Shown here piece after piece: positions 52,979-63,013 of a stretch of 64,000 nt of DNA (position 1 is the first letter of the stretch; each line of letters opens with the position of its first letter). Under the pieces are notes generated by a model. It saw only the letters and a program-made list of their open reading frames with translations, had not been told where the DNA came from and ran no database searches. Origin of the DNA: Coprobacillus cateniformis (GTDB lineage: Bacteria; Bacillota_I; Bacilli_A; Erysipelotrichales; Coprobacillaceae); contig NZ_WSNW01000001.1 of NCBI RefSeq assembly GCF_009767585.1, positions 2,626,041 through 2,690,040 of the forward strand, given 5' to 3'. The position numbers and the translations under genes are program-made.

Positions 52979-53785
52979 ATGTTTAAAAGTATGAAATATG
53001 TCTTACATGAGAATTTTACAAATTTGTTTAGAATTTATTCTATTTCTAAATATGAATTAGTAGCTGACATGAGAGACTCAAAATTAGGATTGTTTTGGAA
53101 TTTTGCAAATCCTGTTATTCAAGTTTTAACCTATTGGTTTGTATTTGGATTAATTATGCAAAAAAAAGCTGTTTCCCATATTCCATACCTGTACTGGATG
53201 TTAGGAGGAATGGTTGTTTGGTTTTTTATATCTCCTTGTATTACTAATGGATGTAATGCTATTTTTTCAAAAGTAAATGTTATAACAAAAATGAAATTTC
53301 CTGTAAGTATTCTTCCAGCCACTGTTGTTATTAAGGAATTATTTAATCATCTTTGCTTAATGTTAATCCTGGTTGTGCTCTTTATAATGGGTGGATATTA
53401 TCCATCCCTGCATTGGTTTGAATTAATATATTATTTGTTCTGTGCTGTTATTTTCTCTATATCTTTATCAATGACGACTTCAGTTTTGAATATGTTAGCT
53501 CGTGATACAAGAAAACTGGTTTTGGCATGTATGAGGCTCTTATTATACTTAACACCAATTTTGTGGGAAATACCAAAAAATTTACCTCATATTGTTAAAC
53601 TTATATTAAAAGCAAATCCAATTTATTATATAGTACAGGGGTATCGTGACTGTTTCTTTTTTCATAAAGGGATATTTTCATATACTAATTCTATGATTGC
53701 TTTCTGGGTTGTTACTATTTTGTTATTTGCATTTGGAAGTTATATGATGTATAAATTTAAACATAAGTTTATTGATATGATATAG
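52979..53785 (+). CDS. tagG: Teichoic acid ABC transporter permease TagG
   Basis: The membrane subunit of the polymer exporter, 268 residues with six hydrophobic helices. ISKYELVADMRDSKLGLFWNFANPVIQVLTYWFVFG is the ABC2-type polysaccharide permease start. With TagH it moves the undecaprenyl-linked teichoic acid across the membrane. GGAGGAG precedes ATG 52979. Confidence 0.9.
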   Translation: MFKSMKYVLHENFTNLFRIYSISKYELVADMRDSKLGLFWNFANPVIQVLTYWFVFGLIMQKKAVSHIPYLYWMLGGMVVWFFISPCITNGCNAIFSKVNVITKMKFPVSILPATVVIKELFNHLCLMLILVVLFIMGGYYPSLHWFELIYYLFCAVIFSISLSMTTSVLNMLARDTRKLVLACMRLLLYLTPILWEIPKNLPHIVKLILKANPIYYIVQGYRDCFFFHKGIFSYTNSMIAFWVVTILLFAFGSYMMYKFKHKFIDMI

Positions 53786-53795
53786 AGGTGATAAT

Positions 53796-54608
53796 GTGGA
53801 AAAAGAATGTGCAATAGAGTTTAAGCAAGTTTCAAAAATATACAGTTTAAAATCTAAGGATAAGAAACATCTAACTGATAAACGCTTTTATGCTTTGAAA
53901 AAAATAAGTTTTAGAATCCCAAAAGGTGAGGTAGTTGGCATATTGGGAACAAATGGCTCTGGTAAATCAACAATGTCAATTATTTTGGCTGGAATTAGTG
54001 AGGTTGATGAAGGTGAAATGATAGTTAATGGAGAACAAGCGCTAATTGCTATTAATACTGGTCTTAATCAACAACTTACTGGTTTGGAAAATATTCAATT
54101 AAAAGGGGCGTTGTTAGGATTATCTAAAAAACGAATTCAAGAGATAACGGATGGTGTTATTGAATTTGCTGAAATTGGTGATTTTTTATACCAACCTGTA
54201 AAAAAATATTCAAGTGGTATGAAATCACGATTAGGTTTTTCAATAAATCTTTGTTTAAATCCTGATATTTTAATTGTTGATGAGGCATTATCTGTTGGTG
54301 ACAAGGGTTTTGCACAAAAATGTATTGATAAAATGAAGAGCCTAAAAAAAGAAGGAAAAACTATTGTTTTCATATCTCACTCTTTACCACAAGTGCGTGA
54401 TTTTTGTGATACAGCAATGTGGATAGAAGGTGGAATGCTTAAAGAGTACGGTGAAATTAATGAGGTTTGCGATCATTATGCTACATATGTTGATTATTAT
54501 AATTCTCTAGATAATGAAAGCAAAAAGAAAGAAAGAGATTTGAAATTTGAAAAACGTATTATTCCAAATAATCATAAAAAAGGTTTCTTTAGTAAATTGT
54601 TTGGGTAA
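53796..54608 (+). CDS. tagH: Teichoic acid ABC transporter ATPase TagH
   Basis: A 270-residue ATPase: Walker A GILGTNGSGKST, signature KYSSGMKSRLGFSI and Walker B ILIVDEALSVGD, the polysaccharide-exporter variant. It lacks the long C-terminal extracellular domain of B. subtilis TagH, ending about 20 residues past a basic tail. Start is GTG 53796, with AGAGGTG upstream. Confidence 0.9.
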   Translation: MEKECAIEFKQVSKIYSLKSKDKKHLTDKRFYALKKISFRIPKGEVVGILGTNGSGKSTMSIILAGISEVDEGEMIVNGEQALIAINTGLNQQLTGLENIQLKGALLGLSKKRIQEITDGVIEFAEIGDFLYQPVKKYSSGMKSRLGFSINLCLNPDILIVDEALSVGDKGFAQKCIDKMKSLKKEGKTIVFISHSLPQVRDFCDTAMWIEGGMLKEYGEINEVCDHYATYVDYYNSLDNESKKKERDLKFEKRIIPNNHKKGFFSKLFG

Positions 54609-54625
54609 TTGAGAAAGAGGCAAGA

Positions 54626-55015
54626 ATGAAAAGAGTAATTACATATGGAACATTTGATTTGTTTCACATTGGACATTTAAATATTTTAAAGCGTGCAAAG
54701 GCTTTAGGAGATTATTTAGTAGTTGCGGTATCAAGTGATGACTTTAATGCAGTCAAAGGAAAAAAATGTGCTATTCCTGATAAAGAAAGAATGGCAATAG
54801 TTGAAGCAATAAAGTATGTTGATGAAGTTATTTCAGAAGATTCTTGGGATCAAAAAGTAAATGATATTAAAAGTCATGATATTGATATTTTTGTAATGGG
54901 AGATGATTGGGAAGGGAAATTTGATTTCTTAAAAGATTATTGTCAAGTTGTTTATCTTCCAAGGACTGATGGTATTAGTACTACAAAAATCAAGAAAGAA
55001 CTCAAATTGAAATAA
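54626..55015 (+). CDS. tagD: Glycerol-3-phosphate cytidylyltransferase
   Basis: It makes CDP-glycerol from CTP and glycerol 3-phosphate, the donor for poly(glycerol phosphate) teichoic acid. The 129-residue enzyme has the nucleotidyltransferase motif GTFDLFHIGHLNIL and the RTDGISTTKI signature. RBS AAAGAGGCAAG precedes ATG 54626. Confidence 0.96.
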   Translation: MKRVITYGTFDLFHIGHLNILKRAKALGDYLVVAVSSDDFNAVKGKKCAIPDKERMAIVEAIKYVDEVISEDSWDQKVNDIKSHDIDIFVMGDDWEGKFDFLKDYCQVVYLPRTDGISTTKIKKELKLK

Positions 55016-55022
55016 AGTTGAT

Positions 55023-55049
55023 AAATTATCTTTTTAAGATAATTTTTTC
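55023..55049 (+). terminator. Terminator after tagD
   Basis: AAATTATCTT (55023-55032) and AAGATAATTT (55036-55045) with a three-base loop and a T run to 55049. It may attenuate transcription into the next gene. Confidence 0.7.
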
Positions 55050-55079
55050 TGTATATATGTATATGAAAGGAAAATAAAT

Positions 55080-57692
55080 ATGGAAAATATTAAAGTATCA
55101 GTTATAGTTCCAATCTATAATGTCGAAGCATATTTGCCGAGGTGCATAGAAAGTTTAATTAATCAAACGTTACAGGAAATAGAAATTATATTGGTGAATG
55201 ATGGATCACCAGATAATTCGCAATCTATCATTGAGCATTATGCTTCTTTGTATCCTAATAAAATTGTATCTTTGATAAAGGAAAATGGTGGTTTATCTGA
55301 TGCACGTAATTTTGGTATTGATTATGCTAAAGGTGAATACATTTCTTTTATTGATAGTGATGATTATGTTGATGAAACATATTTAGAAAAAATGTATAAT
55401 AGAGCTATTGAGAGTCATTCTGAGATTGTTGTTTGTGGTTATTATGGAGTGAACGAAATAGAAGGGACATATAAATGGTTACAAAAAGGTAATACTGATA
55501 TCTATAATACTGATTTATTGAATAGTCCAACACTTATTCATAATAATTCACCATATGCATGGAATAAAATATATCATCGTTCATTATTTGAAAGAACAAA
55601 TATTCGATATCCTAAAGGGTGGATTTGGGAGGATATTCCTACAACATATCCATTACTTGCATGTGCCAATAAAATTTCAAAAGTTGACGAACCACTTATA
55701 TATTATGTATTAAAAAGAGAAGGTTCAATTACTGCCACTTATTCAAGAAAGCAATTACAACTTTTCCAATCGTTAGAACTTTTATTAGAGAGATTCAAAG
55801 AATTGGGAGTTTTTGAAGAATTTTATGAAGAATTATTATTTATAAATATGCGCCATATAATTTTTAGATTTAAAGAATTTGTAAAATATAGAGATTTTAA
55901 AATGAAGTATAAGTTTGTTAAAGATGGATTTAAACATCTTGATACATTTTTTCCTGGCTGGAGAAAAAGCCCATATTATTTTACTTATTATGATGTTAAT
56001 CAACCTTTTAAGCAGTGGAGAATGAAGTCAAAAATTTATTGGTATTATGTTATTTTAATTCCGAATTTTATTCATCATTTTTTTGCAAAAGTTAGTAGTT
56101 TCACAAAGAAATTAAAAAAACTCTTTAGTCAGAATAATTTTGTTAAGTATATATATGCACATTATCTCAAATATGGTGTATTAGATGAGAAAGCTGTTTT
56201 ATTTGAATCGTTTCATGGAACAACCCTTTCAGATTCTCCTTTTTATATGATGAAAGAATTGCATGAATCTGGTAAAAATATGAAAATTTATTTTACGACT
56301 CAACATTATGAAACTCATAAAAAAATGATTGATGATTATGGTTTTGATGTAGAGTTAGTTAAATTAAATTCATTTCGCTATGCCAAAGTTCTTGCGACAT
56401 CTAAATATTTGGTTAATAATGTTTCTTTCCCACCATATTTTATGCGTCACAAGAATCAAAAATATTTAAATACTTGGCATGGAACACCACTTAAAACGTT
56501 AGGAAAGAAAATGGTTCAGGGGATTGAGGATATGTCTAATATGCAAAGAAATTTTTTGCATTGTACAGATTTATTATATCCTAACGATTTTACAATGGCC
56601 CATATGATGGAGGATTATAACTTATTTGGATTATTCACTGGAAAAACCATAGTTAGTGGATATCCACGAAATAGTATTTTTATGGATGTTGAAAAAGCGA
56701 AAAGAACAAGAATGAATTTTCATCTTGAGGATAAAGAAGTTTTTGCATATATGCCAACTTGGCGTGGTACACAAAGTAATGTTGCAGTAAATGAACTTTA
56801 TGCAAAAGATGTTAATGCAATATTAGAACGTTTAGATCAAGAATTAAATGATAATCAAATTTTGTTTGTTAATCTTCATTCATTAGTTAAAGATGATGTG
56901 CCAGTTGATGGTTATAAACATATTTTTCCATTCCCTAATATAGATAACTATGAGTTTTTGAACTGTGTTGATGTTCTTATTTCAGACTATTCAAGTGTAT
57001 TTTTTGATTTCTCAATAACGAAAAAACCAATTGTTTTATTCATGTATGACTATGAGGAATATATGAGTGATCGAGGAACTTACTTTGATGCAAGAACATT
57101 ACCATTTGAAAAAATTTATACTTTGGATAAGCTTGTTGAATACATCCATTTAGAGAATAAAGGTGTTCATAATTATGATGGATTAAATGACTATTATTTG
57201 CAGTTTAATCAATATGATTCGTTAGATTGTACTCAAAAGTTAAATGAGTATTTCTTTGACGATAATCAAAATGATTTACAAGTATTTGACTATTCATATA
57301 ATAAGGATGTTCATCATACATTATATTTTGCACCCAAAATTGTAAAGAGAGAAGATTATAATCAACTAAGAGAAATTCATCAATTAAAAAATCCTGTTAT
57401 AGTTTTTATGAAAAGTCAGTTTAATTATTTATTAAGAGAATCACTTCTCTATGAATATAATGATAAAGTTGATTATATTATTGTTAAACAAAGTATAGCT
57501 TATACACTATTTGAGAGAATTAAAATCGGGTTATCAAAATATCTGCCTTTTATTAAAATTGAGCGATTACAAATGAGAGCGTTTGATAATTTATTGCCAA
57601 ATATCATTATTGATGAAATAGAATATCGTAAAAATCCATCATGTTTTTTACAAAGAGTTTTTAAAGCATTTTCAACTATTAATAAAAAGTAA
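55080..57692 (+). CDS. Fused GT2 glycosyltransferase and TagF-like glycerophosphotransferase
   Basis: An 870-residue two-domain protein. Residues 1-230 are a GT2 domain: VSVIVPIYNVEAYLPRCIES, LVNDGSPDNS and the DxD in FIDSDDYVD. Residues about 370-740 are a CDP-glycerol glycerophosphotransferase: FESFHGTTLSDSPF, NTWHGTPLKTLGK, SGYPRNSIF, MPTWRGTQ and ISDYSSVFFDFS. About 130 further residues follow. Such fusions may both add a sugar and extend the glycerol phosphate chain. RBS AAAGGAAA precedes ATG 55080. Confidence 0.9.
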   Translation: MENIKVSVIVPIYNVEAYLPRCIESLINQTLQEIEIILVNDGSPDNSQSIIEHYASLYPNKIVSLIKENGGLSDARNFGIDYAKGEYISFIDSDDYVDETYLEKMYNRAIESHSEIVVCGYYGVNEIEGTYKWLQKGNTDIYNTDLLNSPTLIHNNSPYAWNKIYHRSLFERTNIRYPKGWIWEDIPTTYPLLACANKISKVDEPLIYYVLKREGSITATYSRKQLQLFQSLELLLERFKELGVFEEFYEELLFINMRHIIFRFKEFVKYRDFKMKYKFVKDGFKHLDTFFPGWRKSPYYFTYYDVNQPFKQWRMKSKIYWYYVILIPNFIHHFFAKVSSFTKKLKKLFSQNNFVKYIYAHYLKYGVLDEKAVLFESFHGTTLSDSPFYMMKELHESGKNMKIYFTTQHYETHKKMIDDYGFDVELVKLNSFRYAKVLATSKYLVNNVSFPPYFMRHKNQKYLNTWHGTPLKTLGKKMVQGIEDMSNMQRNFLHCTDLLYPNDFTMAHMMEDYNLFGLFTGKTIVSGYPRNSIFMDVEKAKRTRMNFHLEDKEVFAYMPTWRGTQSNVAVNELYAKDVNAILERLDQELNDNQILFVNLHSLVKDDVPVDGYKHIFPFPNIDNYEFLNCVDVLISDYSSVFFDFSITKKPIVLFMYDYEEYMSDRGTYFDARTLPFEKIYTLDKLVEYIHLENKGVHNYDGLNDYYLQFNQYDSLDCTQKLNEYFFDDNQNDLQVFDYSYNKDVHHTLYFAPKIVKREDYNQLREIHQLKNPVIVFMKSQFNYLLRESLLYEYNDKVDYIIVKQSIAYTLFERIKIGLSKYLPFIKIERLQMRAFDNLLPNIIIDEIEYRKNPSCFLQRVFKAFSTINKK

Positions 57693-58917
57693 CTATATTA
57701 ATTATAGTGTATAAAAAGAAAAAACTTTTCTTGGATATCTAATTTATATTAAAACTTATCATTTCTCCACTAATTTATTTATACTTACTATATTTTTTGA
57801 TAAAAGTCTAGCGTATTCTAAAAAAGAGTATTCTAGATTTTTTAATATATTGTTCTTTTATTTATTATACAAATTATTTATTTCATAATCTTATTATTCG
57901 CTTAATATGGATTTTTACTATAAAATTATTATGAATTTGTAACTGTCTATTTGCTACTTTTTTTGGATTAATTATGTATTTATTGTTGTTAGGTTTTGAG
58001 AAGGATATTTATTACTTTTTATGATATTGAGTAGTTTAAACGTAAGATTTATTAATAGCTTCTTAATAAAGGACTTATGATTTATAAACAGATTCCAAGA
58101 TAACATATAAAAAAGATGATATTAAACTAAAATGCTGCTATCTAGTATTCATTAATGAATAGCCAATTTAATAATTTGTGCTATTAAGATGACTTTATGA
58201 ATTTTCAAGTAACCTATAAAGTTTTAGTGGAAATAATCTAATATTTATATTGCAAAAATTCACTTTTTTGGTTTATATATAGAAAATATGTATTTCTTAT
58301 AATATGTGTAAAACCATATGTCCAATAAAAATTTTTCTTAGAAACAAGATACTTTTTATTTGTTTTACAAGATTATCTTATTATTACAGTTTGTAGAAAA
58401 TGTTGAAGGTGAATTATATAATATTATAAGAAAGATATTGATTTTTTAAAATTGCATATGAAATTTTTTTAAAGATACTATAAGTGTGCAGCCTCATTTT
58501 GCTATTTATGAGCAGGAAAGAATAGGGAGATATAATCTTTATATAATTTATTTATCAATATTCCCTTTTCTATGTTAATAATAAAATTAATAATGGTTAA
58601 AATTTGAATTTCTTATCTTGAAATTTTCAATGCCTACTTGAAATGAATTAGCTATTATTTCATGATTTTTTAAGAATTATCGATAGGATTTGTAAAGTAT
58701 ATTCCTATAAATGATAGGTAATTGATAGTTTCATATTTTTGTATTTAAGTGAATTTATCCATTTTATTTTGTGTCAAGAGTTTTATTTATGGTGATTACA
58801 TTTATATCGGGGATATATATTCAAAAATTATATATTAATGAAGTCAGAAATTATTGTTTTTTTCACAGAAATTACATATAAGGATATTACAATAATTATG
58901 GTCAAGGGGGAATATAT
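57693..58917. other. Long AT-rich intergenic stretch within the polymer locus
   Basis: No intact gene occurs over 1.2 kb. A possible terminator sits at 57807-57843 (TCTAG, CTAGA and a T run). A 35-codon open fragment from 58471 to a stop at 58576-58578 (KDTISVQPHFAIYEQERIGR) looks like decayed protein. The remainder is extremely AT-rich. RBS AAGGGGG for the next gene lies at its end. Confidence 0.4.
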
Positions 58918-60411
58918 TTGAAAAAATTAAGATTAAAAAAGAAATATAAAATATTCTTAATATATTTAGGAATATTCTTTATAGGAAGTGTTATTTTGTA
59001 TCTTTTTATTCCTAGAAATGATGTTGAGTTTAGAAATGATGTTGAAGAGATAAGTTTGAAAGCTGGGGAAGTAAAGAGGTTAGAAGCAAGATTTAAAGGT
59101 GAAGGAAATAATCAAGTCATTTATTCAATTGAGGATACAGCTATTGCTGATATCGATGAGAATGGTAATGTATTAGCTAAGAAGATTGGAAAGACGATAG
59201 TATATGCAGGAAGTCATAAAAATAAAAAACAGTCAAAAATAAAATTAAGTGTTACTAAAGATAATTTATTTGATAGTTTTGGGCATATAAATATTAAAAG
59301 TGATTTATCACAGATTCAAGAAGTTGACAGCAAACAACAATTAAGAATTGATCTTGATGAATTATTTCAAAAAAATAAGATTATTTATTCAAGTACAAAT
59401 TCTAATATTGTTGATGTTGATCAACAAGGTACTCTTTATATAAAAGGAGAAGGAATTACAAAAATTATTTTAAATATTGAGAATACAGACATTTATAAAA
59501 ATATTGAAATACAATCCCAAAAAAAAGTACAGCATGTTAAAAGTTTGAGTTTAGATAAAAATATTAAATCTACTTTAGAAGAAGGAGAAACAATGAAACT
59601 ATCAGTATCTATAAATCCTGAAAGTGTTAATAATAAGGATTTATCTTTTTCTTCATCAGAACCAACTATAGCTTCTGTTGATGACAAAGGAGTGGTTCGT
59701 GGATTAAGACCAGGTTTGACAACAATAACAATTACAGCTAGGGATAATGGAAAGAAAATACAACATAAGATATATGTATCAAAAACTATAGGGTATTTAA
59801 CAAAACAAATGTTAGAAGCTGCTGGAATTGATGAATGTAATAAAATCATGATTGTTGCACATCCGGATGATGAAACATTATGGGGTGGTGGACATCTGTT
59901 GAGAGATAAATATTTTATTCTTTGTTTGACTAATAGTTTTAATGAAGTGAGAAAAGATGAATTTTATAAAGCAATAGAGTATATTGGAGCTAAAGGGATT
60001 ATTCTGTCATATCCTGATTTAAATAATGGAACTAAAAGCAATTGGGAACATAATAAAGAAGGTGTACGTAAAGATGTGGATATGGTTTTAGGGTTTAAAG
60101 AATGGGAAACAATAGCTACACATAGCCCAATTGGAGAAACGGGCCATCGTCATCATAAATTTACAAGCAAAATTGTTACAAAGAGTGCTAAAGCCCTTAA
60201 TAAATATAATTTTCTTAGTTGCTTTGGGAAGTTCTATGAAAAAGGAAAAGTTCCTGAAACATTACAACCATCTTTAACAGAAGAAGAAATTATGAAAAAA
60301 AATAATACTTTAGAAATATATAAAGCAGAAATGAAGTCAATTGATGCATTTTGGAGACAAATGGTTCCATTTGAATATTGGAAAAAGGCTTCTGTATGGA
60401 AAAAAGATTAG
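58918..60411 (+). CDS. Membrane-anchored Ig-like repeat protein with PIG-L deacetylase domain
   Basis: A 497-residue surface protein starting at TTG 58918 after AAGGGGGAA. A basic N-terminus and one hydrophobic helix (about 10-30) act as an anchor. Two or three Big_2-like Ig domains (about 38-118, 120-195 and 205-290) show SSSEPTIASVDDKGVVRGLR-type signatures. The C-terminal PIG-L domain (from about 305) has the zinc motif AHPDDETLWGGG and HSPIGETGHRHH. PIG-L enzymes remove N-acetyl groups from sugars. The location among tag genes suggests a teichoic acid or glycan substrate. Confidence 0.88.
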   Translation: MKKLRLKKKYKIFLIYLGIFFIGSVILYLFIPRNDVEFRNDVEEISLKAGEVKRLEARFKGEGNNQVIYSIEDTAIADIDENGNVLAKKIGKTIVYAGSHKNKKQSKIKLSVTKDNLFDSFGHINIKSDLSQIQEVDSKQQLRIDLDELFQKNKIIYSSTNSNIVDVDQQGTLYIKGEGITKIILNIENTDIYKNIEIQSQKKVQHVKSLSLDKNIKSTLEEGETMKLSVSINPESVNNKDLSFSSSEPTIASVDDKGVVRGLRPGLTTITITARDNGKKIQHKIYVSKTIGYLTKQMLEAAGIDECNKIMIVAHPDDETLWGGGHLLRDKYFILCLTNSFNEVRKDEFYKAIEYIGAKGIILSYPDLNNGTKSNWEHNKEGVRKDVDMVLGFKEWETIATHSPIGETGHRHHKFTSKIVTKSAKALNKYNFLSCFGKFYEKGKVPETLQPSLTEEEIMKKNNTLEIYKAEMKSIDAFWRQMVPFEYWKKASVWKKD

Positions 60412-60414
60412 TAT

Positions 60415-60466
60415 GATTATGCTGTAAAAAACCTTGCTCTTTTAGTGACAAAATGTTAGCATAATC
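60415..60466. repeat. Spaced inverted repeat between PIG-L and TagF genes
   Basis: GATTATGCT (60415-60423) is repeated inverted as AGCATAATC (60458-60466) with 34 bases between. No T run follows. It may be a terminator-like hairpin or a regulator site. Confidence 0.4.
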
Positions 60467-60486
60467 AAAGATAGGAGTGGGTATTT

Positions 60487-61683
60487 ATGTTTTTATTGCG
60501 ATTTGTTAAAAAAATAGTAGCTAATATAATTAGAATAGTTTATAGATATACATATAATTTAATATCTATTGATGATAAAGTTATTATTTTTATATCTTTT
60601 CATGGGCGTGGATATTCAGATAATCCAAGGGCTATTTATGAGCAAATGCGCCAAGATGCACGATTCAAAGATTACAAATTTATTTGGTTTATTAAGAATC
60701 ATAAGCAAAAGAACATAGAAATACCAGGTGCAGAAGTTAAAGAATATTTTAGTCTTCCATATTTTTACTATATGTCAAAAGCAAAATATTGGATTATTAA
60801 TTGTAAACTGCCTACATATATATGTAAGAAACCAGATCAGATTTATTTACAAACATGGCATGGAACACCTTTAAAACGATTAGGGCATGATATTATTGCA
60901 TCTGATAATGCAACTTTCTATCGCTCTGCTATGTCTTTTGAAAGTATGTGTCAATCATATGATATTGATGTAGCAAGATATAATTATATGATTTCTCCAA
61001 ATAAATTCTGTACTGAAGTTTTTCAAACTTCTTTTGGAATTAATAGAGAGCGTCTCATTGAGACTGGATATCCACGTAATGATTTTATAACAAATGCAAC
61101 TGCAGATGATGTAAAATCATTGAAGGATAAATTTCATTTGCCAATGGATAAAAAAATAATTTTATATGCTCCAACATGGAGAGATAATTCTTTTGTAGCT
61201 GCCGGATATACTTTTGATTTGAAAGCAGATTTCCATAAATGGAAGGATATTTTAGGAGATGAGTATGTTATTGTTTTTAAACCACATTATCTTATCATTA
61301 ATAAATATGAGAATGATCATTCATTAGATGGATTTTTATATTCAATTTCAGCTAATGCTGAGATTAATGAACTATATGTGTTGAGTGACATATTGATTAC
61401 TGATTATTCAAGCGTGTTTTTTGATTATGCTGTATTAAATAGGCCTATTTATTTTTATATGTATGATATTGATGAATATAAAGGGGAACTGAGAGGTTTC
61501 TATTTGGATATTTATAAAGAATTACCAGGGAAAATATATGAATATGAAAAACAAATGTTATTAGATATTAAAAATAATGTTTATGATTATTCTTATTTAA
61601 AGATATTTAACGAACGTTTTAATTCAGAACAAACAGGAAATTGTGCTCAAAAAGTTATTGATATTGTATTTAAAGATATATGA
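60487..61683 (+). CDS. CDP-glycerol glycerophosphotransferase family protein (TagF/TagB-like)
   Basis: A 398-residue transferase that adds glycerol phosphate units from CDP-glycerol to a lipid-linked acceptor. Motifs are FISFHGRGYSDNPRAIYE, LQTWHGTPLKRLGHD, GYPRNDF, APTWRDN, KPHY and ITDYSSVFFDYAV. The N-terminus has a short hydrophobic, amphipathic segment for membrane association. GGAGTGGG precedes ATG 60487. Primase versus polymerase role cannot be decided by eye. Confidence 0.92.
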   Translation: MFLLRFVKKIVANIIRIVYRYTYNLISIDDKVIIFISFHGRGYSDNPRAIYEQMRQDARFKDYKFIWFIKNHKQKNIEIPGAEVKEYFSLPYFYYMSKAKYWIINCKLPTYICKKPDQIYLQTWHGTPLKRLGHDIIASDNATFYRSAMSFESMCQSYDIDVARYNYMISPNKFCTEVFQTSFGINRERLIETGYPRNDFITNATADDVKSLKDKFHLPMDKKIILYAPTWRDNSFVAAGYTFDLKADFHKWKDILGDEYVIVFKPHYLIINKYENDHSLDGFLYSISANAEINELYVLSDILITDYSSVFFDYAVLNRPIYFYMYDIDEYKGELRGFYLDIYKELPGKIYEYEKQMLLDIKNNVYDYSYLKIFNERFNSEQTGNCAQKVIDIVFKDI

Positions 61684-61688
61684 TAAGG

Positions 61689-61714
61689 AATCCTATGAAA
61701 ATATAGGATTTTTT
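61689..61714 (+). terminator. Terminator between two TagF-like genes
   Basis: AATCCTAT (61689-61696) pairs with ATAGGATT (61703-61710), then TTTT. Confidence 0.75.
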
Positions 61715-61771
61715 CTATTTTCTTGTTGTTTAAAAAATGTTAGAATGAGAACAGTTATTAAGGAGAAAATT

Positions 61772-62881
61772 ATGGGAATTCAAAAATTGATTTTAAATTT
61801 TATATTAACAATTGAATCGCTTATTATATCTATATTTAAGATCAAATCAAATAAAGTTACATTTATCTCATTAGAATCTGATCAGTTAACATCAGATTTT
61901 AAATTAATTTATGATCAATTAGATTTAAATGAGTTTGATGTTCATCTATGTTTAATTAAGTATCATAAAGATTTATGGGGACAATTTCTTTATTTTATCA
62001 ATTGTATGAAACAACTTTATTTGATTAATACTTCAAAAATTGTTTTATTACATGATAATAATTATGTAGTTTCTCATTTTAAAAGAGAAGGTGTCATTGT
62101 GTTGCAAGTATGGCATGCATGTGGAGCTGTTAAAAAATTTGGTAACGCTATTGAAAGACAATATCCTATTGCAAACTATGATTATGTTTTAGCAACATCT
62201 TCTTATTGGCAAAAAGCATATAGCGAGGCATTTAGTATACCTGAATCACATGTTTTACCAATTGGATTACCAAGGACTGATGAGTTGTTTGATAAGCAGT
62301 GGCTTGAAAATAGTCAGAATGATATGCTTTATAAATATCCATTTCTCAAAGATAAAAAAATCATCTTATATGCACCTACCTTTAGAGGTAATATTTATAA
62401 AGGTTTTACAGCAATTCCATTTGATTCATTAAAAATTATTGAGCAACTGCCAGATAACTATATTATTATCTATAAATATCATCCATTAATGGGAGATTAT
62501 CAACTTGCTAAACATGAACGTATCTATAATATGAATCATGAAGATACACATGCTTTATTTAGTATATGTGATTATTTGATATCTGATTTCTCTTCCATTA
62601 TTTTTGATTATATGATTTTAGAAAAAAAATTATTATTTTATGTACCTGATTATATTGAATATAGTCAATATTTAGGTGTTTTCGTTGACTTGAATGATTT
62701 ACATTGCCCAATTTGTTATCAAGAAGATGCAATTGTTAATGCAATTAAAAATGATATATGTCAAGTAGAACATATGAAAGAACTAAAGGATATATTTTTT
62801 AAATATCAAGATGGAATGAGTACCCAAAGAGTTATTCAATTTATGAAAGAAATTGTTGATAATCAGCGAGATTCATATTAA
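61772..62881 (+). CDS. Divergent TagF-like glycerophosphotransferase
   Basis: A 369-residue protein of the same family but diverged: VLQVWHACGAVKKFG replaces TWHGTP, then GLPRTDELF, APTFRGN, KYHP and LISDFSSIIFDYMI. The N-terminus (MGIQKLILNFILTIESLIIS) is a hydrophobic anchor. The frame extends upstream to 61643 across the terminator, but AAGGAG supports ATG 61772. The CGAVKKFG variant is seen in ribitol/other polyol phosphate transferases too, so the donor is uncertain. Confidence 0.85.
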   Translation: MGIQKLILNFILTIESLIISIFKIKSNKVTFISLESDQLTSDFKLIYDQLDLNEFDVHLCLIKYHKDLWGQFLYFINCMKQLYLINTSKIVLLHDNNYVVSHFKREGVIVLQVWHACGAVKKFGNAIERQYPIANYDYVLATSSYWQKAYSEAFSIPESHVLPIGLPRTDELFDKQWLENSQNDMLYKYPFLKDKKIILYAPTFRGNIYKGFTAIPFDSLKIIEQLPDNYIIIYKYHPLMGDYQLAKHERIYNMNHEDTHALFSICDYLISDFSSIIFDYMILEKKLLFYVPDYIEYSQYLGVFVDLNDLHCPICYQEDAIVNAIKNDICQVEHMKELKDIFFKYQDGMSTQRVIQFMKEIVDNQRDSY

Positions 62882-62921
62882 TCAATATGTAAATTAGAGT
62901 AGATATTAAAATACGAAATCA

Positions 62922-62968
62922 ATGATATAGAACCAGTAAAAACTAAACTGGTTCTTTATCATATTTTA
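62922..62968 (+). terminator. Terminator closing the polymer locus
   Basis: A 16-bp stem with one mismatch (62922-62937 with 62947-62962; core GAACCAGT / ACTGGTTC) and a T-rich tail. Confidence 0.8.
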
Positions 62969-63013
62969 TAGTTTTCTTACATATGCTTTATTAAAAAGTA
63001 TAGGAGGAAAGTT

